A DNA stretch of 64,000 nucleotides, from contig NC_037595.1 of assembly GCF_003073045.1 (NCBI RefSeq), positions 13,384,074 to 13,448,073 of the forward strand, read 5' to 3'. The notes under the pieces are model-generated. The model was not told where the DNA came from. It ran no database searches and worked only from the letters and a program-made list of their open reading frames with translations. How positions within the stretch are numbered: the stretch's first letter is position 1; each line of letters starts with the position of its first letter. This stretch comes from Pomacea canaliculata (taxonomy: Eukaryota > Mollusca > Gastropoda > Architaenioglossa > Ampullariidae). A program made the position numbers and the translations under genes. Positions 21,410 through 64,000 of this stretch are shown one piece after another.

Positions 21410-24240
21410 AAAAAACAGTAATGCGATTATCTATACAGGTTCATGAACATGTAGTGCTTTTATAAAACACACACATTCACTTCATTGTTTTCCAAGACAA
21501 TGACACAAATATTTTAGGATGTATATAAGCAACATATTTAAATGCATAAGCAGATGCTATATTATGCTTGTTCCAAAATCGTCTGAAAATAAACTTTGTG
21601 TTTTTACGGTATCTAGTATAATCTCTGAACGATTTAACTTTACAGGAAAGTAAGCAATGAAACGGAGCGCCTTCAACTGTTGATGTTACTTCCCCTTTCA
21701 ACTATCTCCATTGATAAATAGGATCAAGTAATTAAGTTAAAAGGGATCACAACAGACGCAAAAGAGTTGTTTGCCTCCACCTCTCCCATCACGCCCCACC
21801 CCTTCCCAGTGATTGCTGCAAAGGGAGAGGTCACGTTCCCTTCTCTCCTCATTTATTTAAATCATTCTTGCTATTCTTTCTTTAGAAGCACGCCAAACTG
21901 ATTTACTTTACACTACTAACATCTGTTGGCATTTGTGTGTCACCGTTCTCTACCTTTCAACATTTTATACATCAGGCTGCTCATTAAAGTGTCTCTGTTG
22001 CTAGGAAACACCCATGAACGGGCTGATTATTGATGTTATTATCACCTCATTACTCACAGACATAATAATTATAGTTAGAAGGACAATGTCGTCAATATGT
22101 ATAGAATATAAAACAGTAGCTCAAACGATATAAGTGGGAAATCAAAGGTCAGGCAGAGATGAGATCGACCGTTTGGAGAGATCACATGAGACGAACACCA
22201 CAAACGCTGATACAGTGGAAAGGAAACGAAACATAAACAGTGCGTCTGATGTCTCGTGCGCAGAGCAATGTTCGGGGTAATCCTTAGATAAACATTAATC
22301 TCAAGCAGACGTATCTCTATTTGCATTTCTGTCAGATCCCACAATATCACCAGTGGCCGACATTGCGTTCTGACCTCAATGCAAGAAGACTACTAGAAGG
22401 AGAACTAGAAAGGAGTGTTGAAGGTAGTACTGAGTAAGGATATCCTCGTCGTACTCTGTAATTTAAAAGCCAAGTCGACCCAGATGCACACAGAGAGTGG
22501 GCATGAATAATAAGCAGATTTAGTCTAACGGAAAGAATGAACGAGGTGTAAAGTTGTCACACGCCCATATTCTCGCAAAAGGTCAAGGAGGGTAGCCTGG
22601 TATTCCCCAGATGGCTTTATATGGGAGACCAAAGCAGACTTGGAAAAGAACAGTAGAGAGCGAGGCAAAGGATACATAGGCCCAACTGAGGGGGGTTGCC
22701 ATATACCGGATCCGCTGTGCATATTTAACTATTTTAATATAGCATTTTTCCCCCCAAGAACAATGGATGAAGTTTTCTTGATTGAAATGAAAATAATCCA
22801 GACCATACGGTAAACCGCAAAGTCAATGACAAACAGTCCAGAAAAAATATGTTATCTACAATTGATTTATTAGAGTAACACTAAAAACCGCTGGTTACTT
22901 CTTTTTTGACGGGTCATAAATTACTGAAAGCATTTTTTAGGGGGACTGCACAGAACACAATGCTTGAAATGGTATTTTTATGGTAGGCATAAGTGGTTAA
23001 TGTCTCCGTTAGTTAGCAGACTGGCAGGTTTTTATGCTGTTTTGTTCATCTTCTCTGCACCTGTATCGTGGTCGTTTCTCTCTTTACATCAACGTGTTGT
23101 CAGGGGCCAGGTATAGAATACAGTTAATTGATGTCTTTTTACCCTTGTTTGTTTCTTTCTTTTTTCACATTTTCTGTAGAAGCTGTAGAACCAGTTATCC
23201 TAGAAGTAAAATATGATCTCCTATACTTTCGACAAGGATGTCAACTATTCAAGGATCCTTGAACATGTTAGCCACACTGCGATTTTGATTGCAGTATTTG
23301 CTTTCTGCACGCCCTTCTGTGCCACATTTTGCTCATTTACAGAATACCTCCCAACAAGGAAGTTACATTTCACGATCCAATGGGACCGATAACGAAACCT
23401 GCAATATGAGTTAACTGAAATGAAATATTTGTTTATTGCAAACAGGAAGGATAAAACTGAGCGTTGACAATTACAATTGTTTTCCAATACTAGTGTGGTA
23501 GAACTAGAGGAACAAGGAAAACGATACGAAACGCATTAAAGCTGTCTCGTTTGATAAATATTCTCCTCTTAAAAGACGTCCTTATTGAACAACTTCAAGC
23601 ACTTGAAGCATACATAAGTGCGTGGGATTTTCCCAGCGTGAAAAAATCACTACAGTCTATCCTCGCTCGTAGACTTATTTAAGCTACTGTGCTATGCGGA
23701 AGAAAGAATAGGACGACGCCCGAAGCCTGAAACGGAAGAAAATGTGCTCTTTTCGAAAGGAGATGGGAATTTAAAAAAAATAGTATATTTACTGCACCAA
23801 CTTCGTTCTGCGCTGAGTATTATTCTAGAAAAAAATTAAGTTGTGTGAAATCGTAAACGGCATTCCGACTAGAACTGCTGTTGCAACAAGATTAAAAGAT
23901 TTTGCATTGTGTTTCTTTTGGTTAATCATTAAGACACATCAAACCTGGTTTTATCAGAGGTATTAGATAATGTTGAAGGTAGTGGCATTTGTTGTTAGCA
24001 GCTGCAGCGACAGCGGTGATGAGGTCTACATTCTCTGTCTTGTCTTTGTGCTGGGTGATGAGAGAAATCCGTGTATGATCGCGTGCGTGTGTATAATTAA
24101 GTATTTGCATGTGTGTTTTGTATATTAACACGCTCATACATGTTGAGATACAAGAACTTTAGTTACATTAGCATCTTTTAGAAAGATGGCTTTCGAGTTC
24201 TGCCACGATAACCCGTTTTGACAGGAGAGTGATGTCCCTT

Positions 24241-24665
24241 GTACTGTCACGTCTGCGCCATCTTGCCATTACTTAGATTTGAGATCTATACATGGCAGTG
24301 TCGACTTCAAACTCTGATTACTTTACTGCTGCTACTTTAGAAAGTTTTGATGTTGAGTTGTCACAGCAAGCTTTTCGTGCGATACAGACAAGTCTGACAT
24401 GACTGACATCACGTATCTGCATTTTCAGCTTACAATCACGGTTAGTGTGTTGCTCTCACAAGAGTTGTGTTGATTGAACGATATTTCTATCTGCGAAAGT
24501 TGGGTCACTGCACCGAAGATTGCGAGTGTACCTCCATACAAATGACACGATAACTTTCAGATATTTTCAGATGCAGAACTTTATTGACTTGTAGATTCCG
24601 TGTAATAGCAAGGCTGCACACTGCATGTGTTCAATGTCTTCCTTTTGTCGCTAGTGGTCAGTGCA
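24241..24665 (+). repeat. Dispersed repeat, copy 1 (intergenic)
   Basis: The stretch from CTGTCACGTCTGCGCCATCT to about CTAGTGGTCAGTG closely matches 54311-54738 in the same orientation. Shared runs include TTGCCATTACTTAG, GGCAGTGTCGACTTCAAACT and TCTATCTGCGAAAGTTGGG. It has no obvious terminal repeats or coding content. It may be a non-autonomous mobile element or a segment copied between the genes. Confidence 0.65.
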
Positions 24666-25139
24666 GAGAGTGCGACCTATCATGGCGGGTTACAAGTGCA
24701 CACATTATATTAAACGTCACTGAAGGCAATGGCTGGGACGGCAGTCTCTGACGACGAGTGGCACTGCCTGTCCTAGTCACTGTCTTGACATGCAGCCTGA
24801 CCTACCTGGTTCACTGGGTTTTTCTTCCGGGTACTGTTACCAGAAAGTAGCAAGTACATGTAGACTTTCTCTAGTCTACTTGTAACCTCGGCTATAGCTT
24901 CCGTTTAGCCAAACGCCTGCCATTTTAATTTTGTACAGGCTACCATGGCTGCAGCCGACAAAAATATATGTATATCTGTTACTTTCGTAAACAAAACTTG
25001 GATGGAACATGCCGTGTAGAAACATAAAACTTATTCTCTTCAATGTCCGAGAAATATCAGTGAGAACTACAGCTTATGACGTTGTCGCTCACTTTCCCGA
25101 TAAACATCAAGAACTACCGGGTGCATGGCTAACTCCAGA

Positions 25140-26242
25140 CATCAAGAATCAACAGCCACAGACAACAACCACCGGTGAGACTCTCAAGCGCGACAGTCAG
25201 GTGATAAAACTTTCCCATAGAAGTGACAGTGTTCGGAACGAAGAACGTATGCTTATGTCATATTCCACACAAACAACTCAGAAAACATGTTCCAAAACAA
25301 CAACAACAGTCCGTAACGAGCTTTAAACCATATAAATAACACACGTGGAGTGTGTAGACCTTTGGTCAGGAAAATCAAACAGAAAGCGATATTTTATTTA
25401 AAATCATTTTGTTCAAACAAAGCCCAGGTATAACTGCCTACATGCGTACATCCATTCAGTCCTGGCAAACTTTCGTGTCATCGTGACGCTATAGAGGTAA
25501 AAGTTGACGGCCTATTGTGTGTGTGGAGTGGGTCACAGATTTAGCTCTGTGCGCGTCACTGCCGAGCTTCGCTTGTCTCATCCTCGCAGCTATTTTTAGC
25601 CCTCGCCGCGCCGAAAGGTGCGTTGGACACAGAAGTCGCTCGCACGCTCGTCGTCGTCGGCGTTATCACTACAGGGGTGGAACAAGGAAGTACATTTGAA
25701 TGGACCCCAGTCTTGTTCAGTCACACCCAGTGGCACCTACCTACGTAGCTATGTGTACGCGGCGAGATAGTCTGGGTGGCCGATGTGTGTAGCTGACAGT
25801 GTGTTGTACAAGGAGGCCATTGTTGTACGACACGCGTGTTGCTTAGACTGAAGGTCAGGCGCGTCCGGTTGAGTGGTCGTGTTGTACTGAATTCCCTAGC
25901 TGACATCTGTTCGCTGTCACTGTCTGCATTATACAAACTAACGACAACAATGCTCGCCGTGTGTGTAGTGCTGCCAAGGGGCAAGTAACTGGAGAGTGTG
26001 TACATTGTGTGCTGAGAGAAGTGACACACCTGTGCTCTGGTTCCTGATATACACAACTTCTCAGTCGAAGGTACTGAAGTGTTTCGACGGCTGATTTTGT
26101 GAGTAAGAAAATATAATTTTAACGTATCTAGGTCTTGGAGTTCAGAAAAAGAAGACTGTGACTACCTGACTGTGAATTTACTACCGGGTTTCATGTTTCT
26201 CGGTTGACGGGTGTGGTCGAGTCATACAGGTGAAATCGTGCC
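25140..26242 (+). promoter_or_regulatory. 5' flank and probable promoter/5' UTR of gene B
   Basis: This region is homologous to 1-736. Conserved segments include GTGACAGTGTTC near 25222 (ATGGCCGTGACAGTGTTC near 62 in A), GTGTAGACCTTTGGTCAG near 25360 and ATTTTGTTCAAACAAAGCCC near 25407. It ends GTGCCATGGAGTCAGC at the start codon. TATAAATA at about 25331 is a possible but unproven TATA-like element, far from the ATG. A CpG-rich stretch lies around 25590-25660. Confidence 0.4.
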
Positions 26243-61365
<35,123 letters not shown>

Positions 61366-64000
61366 ACACGGCTGTCATCACTCTGACCCAGACAGCAGAA
61401 AATTCTGACAGAATCTGTTTTCATGTCCCCTAGTTTTCCTTTCCCTGTCGCTGAGACTTCTGACTGTTCTTACTGCTGTTAGAAGCCACCTGTTGAGGAG
61501 GTTTCATCTTACATAGTACTGCCACCTTGTGCCATTTACATCACCGCAAGTGCCATGTGTTGTTTCATGATCTTAATCACATCTTCTGTATTTAATCTTC
61601 CTGTTGAAAGTACACACAACGGACACGACCGTGATAATCGATGACTGTTTCAAAACCGCTGTTATTTCCTGATAAACCATGATTTTGTTCTTGTTACTGA
61701 TGAATGATGTCTATACTCTTTTATATTCTAATGACTGATGCTCATATTCTGATAGTCATTAATGAGTGATGCCAATGTTTCAGGCAAAAACGATAATTTT
61801 CAGTTCTTACATGTACATGTACATTTGTAATATACGACTCATGAGCTATTTTTAAAATGATGTATGATTTTTGACACTTTTTGTGGAAGTGGGAGAGTAT
61901 GCGGAAGGTAAACTATTCTCCATGAATACTTTCTTTTAACTCTATCACTTACTATACGGATTTTTTTGCGTTTATTACATATCAGGATCACGTTTGTCAT
62001 AACTTACATTTCTGATAATAGACGATCAGTTAGTTGTGAAGAGGTTAGAAGTTCATTTTTGTCTCAGCTTCTTTTTGTTTCAACAACGATTTAAAGATCA
62101 GATAATACACGATTTCTTATTACATAGCTGTTGCATAGATTACAGCATGTAACTAATTTATTCGCTGGGTTTTTTTTTTCTCAAGTTGAGATATCTTAGG
62201 AAAACGTTCGTCATGATGTGATACAAGGATAATGAAACTTACCAGATTGAAATCAAACTGTTTTTCCGGTTGACATGGTTGATAAATTGCTATCTGTATA
62301 TACCCTGCTCTGCTTTTATGCATACTTATTAATATTGAATTTTAGTTATAAAGTACTGTATTATTACTTACTACATTTTAAAATGTACTTTGTAAAGTTA
62401 TATTTTTTATTAAATATAAATTTTCCACTCGTTCTTGAATACCATTTTTACTAGATATTAGAAGGTGTTTTACTCTTGGAAAAAGAGAGTGGTCCTTTCC
62501 AACATTGTAGAAAAGAAACGACTTCATTTTTAAAAGAATATTTTGTGTTATTCTTTCCTTTCTTTTTTTTTTTTTTTTTGTTTGTTACTGTCTGTAGAAA
62601 CTGTAGACATAAAGTATCAACGATTACTGTTGCCCTTTGCGCTGATGTAAATCCACAGACACGTACCACGTGAGCGGCTGGAGCACTTTCACTGAGATTC
62701 ACTGAGGCGTGTCGAGCTTACTGTGCTCACGTTTGCTGTACTGTGACATGCATGTCGACATTTACAGGACACCTTCAGTCATCAGCCGCCTTTAATGCCT
62801 CTTTAATTTGTTTATATCTCAGAAGGACGAGGCAGTTCTTGTAATAATTAAGCGTGTTTTTCCGTTGTACACATTTCATGTTCCCTCCTCTTTGATGCTG
62901 CTGCTAAGTGCAGATGAGTATATTTTTTGTCTAGAATGGGATGTTATATTTTGAAAAGTGTTTGTTACTGGATTATTAAAATATTAAAAGGAGAAACAGT
63001 GTACCCTTCATTTTCCTCGGGAGCAAATACCCTGAAGGGGTTCTTATTTCTAAAAAGGCAGTTTAAGTTCACTGAGTAGAACTTCAACTGCTTAGTGGTG
63101 CACTGCGCCTGCGTTTGCCTGAGCGGCTGAACTACTTGTCTGAACTAATACACCTCCTGGTACAAGTGGCTTCCTTGATTTACAGACTTCCTTCAGATAA
63201 ACACAACAAAAATCGAGTGTAAAGATTTGGCATTTACTGACATGATATATCTTGTAAGATCACCTTGTTAGATAACAGCCGATGAAGACGAGAGTTGTTT
63301 TGTGGAGAAGGGCTGATGGAATGTTTTGTGAGTCACTAGTATTTTTCACATGAAACCTGTTTTTCAAGCGTCGTAGTATCCGTTAGAGTTAATAGAGGAC
63401 TTGGCAGTATGCAGCCTTCGCTTTTGCAGTGATAAGCTTTACTTAAAGCTTGTAGTCCAAGTAATCCATTCACACACACACACATATCTGTACTACAAGC
63501 ACGCACGCGTGACAGCACAGACGCACGCACAAATTTAATAACACAAGTTAATAAGAAGCTTAGAATAATAATCTGCTCATGATGACAGCTCAACGTCAAA
63601 GTTCATCGACATATATGTCATATTCAGAAACTGATTTAGTGAGCTCCTTATTTCACCGTTTTTAACGCGGTATCAACATTCATTTTCACCTAGAAGGCAG
63701 CCTCTTGCAATAAATTTTTAAAAGTTTGATGTACAAATAACAAAGAGAGGAGCCTTATTTTCTACCATAACCCACCCTTACACATCATAAAAATGAACTG
63801 CTTCCATGTAGGATTGCTGTGGCAGCTGTTTTTCCATGTCTGATTGTATTTTAGTAGAGGCTTGTGTATTTAAATACGTAGATCAGATGCTGTATGTGTA
63901 ATTACACGAAATTCTTCGTGTTATAAAACACGATAAAAATCTCACGAACTAGAGAAAGCATAATGTTATCTTTCAATTCGTATGTAATATAAAATGTGCC
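61366..64000. other. 3' UTR of gene B and downstream DNA
   Basis: No further coding exon is recognised. The first 1 kb or so is probably 3' UTR. ATTAAA at 62409-62414 and AATAAA at about 63710 are candidate poly(A) signals, and neither is decisive. Simple repeats include poly(T) near 62562-62580 and (CA)n near 63470-63484. No mobile element could be identified. Confidence 0.45.

Larger units (their letters stand above)
21165..25139. other. 3' UTR of gene A and intergenic DNA
   Basis: Non-coding. The first few hundred bases are the likely 3' UTR, with an AATAAA at 21404-21409. The rest shows no exon of the A/B family and no long frame with protein-like composition. The only structure I could support is a roughly 425-bp dispersed repeat at 24241-24665, also found in a gene B intron. 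From about 25140 the sequence aligns with the start of the window and marks the beginning of the second duplication unit. Confidence 0.5.

Overview
This is a eukaryotic, AT-rich, intron-dense genomic window from an animal. Receptor-type tyrosine phosphatases joining EGF-like and fibronectin III (FN3) ectodomains, together with the mobile elements present, point to a lophotrochozoan, most likely a mollusc (perhaps a gastropod). That assignment is inference; nothing here names the species.

The window holds two complete head-to-tail genes on the + strand, called A (coding 737-21164, 32 exons, 1378 residues) and B (coding 26243-61365, 34 exons, 1471 residues). All splice junctions were placed by eye. 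Both models stay in frame from ATG to stop, and the two copies support each other exon by exon. Both encode single-pass receptor tyrosine phosphatases in this order: signal peptide, Thr/Pro linker, EGF-like array (6 modules in A, 8 in B), five FN3 domains, a membrane-proximal domain with a furin-type basic site, one transmembrane helix, one cytoplasmic PTP domain, and a short tail with three tyrosines. The layout resembles the R3 class (PTPRB/PTPRJ/Ptp10D type) with EGF modules added in front.

The two genes are very alike in ectodomain exons and many neighbouring introns, but their phosphatase domains and tails differ strongly. B keeps the catalytic loop [14 protein letters not shown] and YIATQGP, and ends in three YxN motifs (Grb2 SH2 type). 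A has HCNLGVGRTG, KNRS, QAP and WSE in place of WPD, and its tail contains an ITAM-like pair (YNEL-x9-YSAL). This is the layout of paired receptors: similar binding faces with different signalling ends. It is the most interesting signal in the window.

Layout: 1-736 5' flank of A; 737-21164 gene A, with a 2.4-kb hAT transposon in the intron at 5939-9106; 21165-26242 3' UTR of A, intergenic DNA and the duplicated 5' flank of B; 26243-61365 gene B, whose larger introns hold two decayed LINEs, a solo LTR, a LINE/SINE 3' end, a pogo-like element and a hAT MITE nested in another retroelement tail; 61366-64000 3' UTR of B and downstream DNA. No tRNA, rRNA or CRISPR array was seen.
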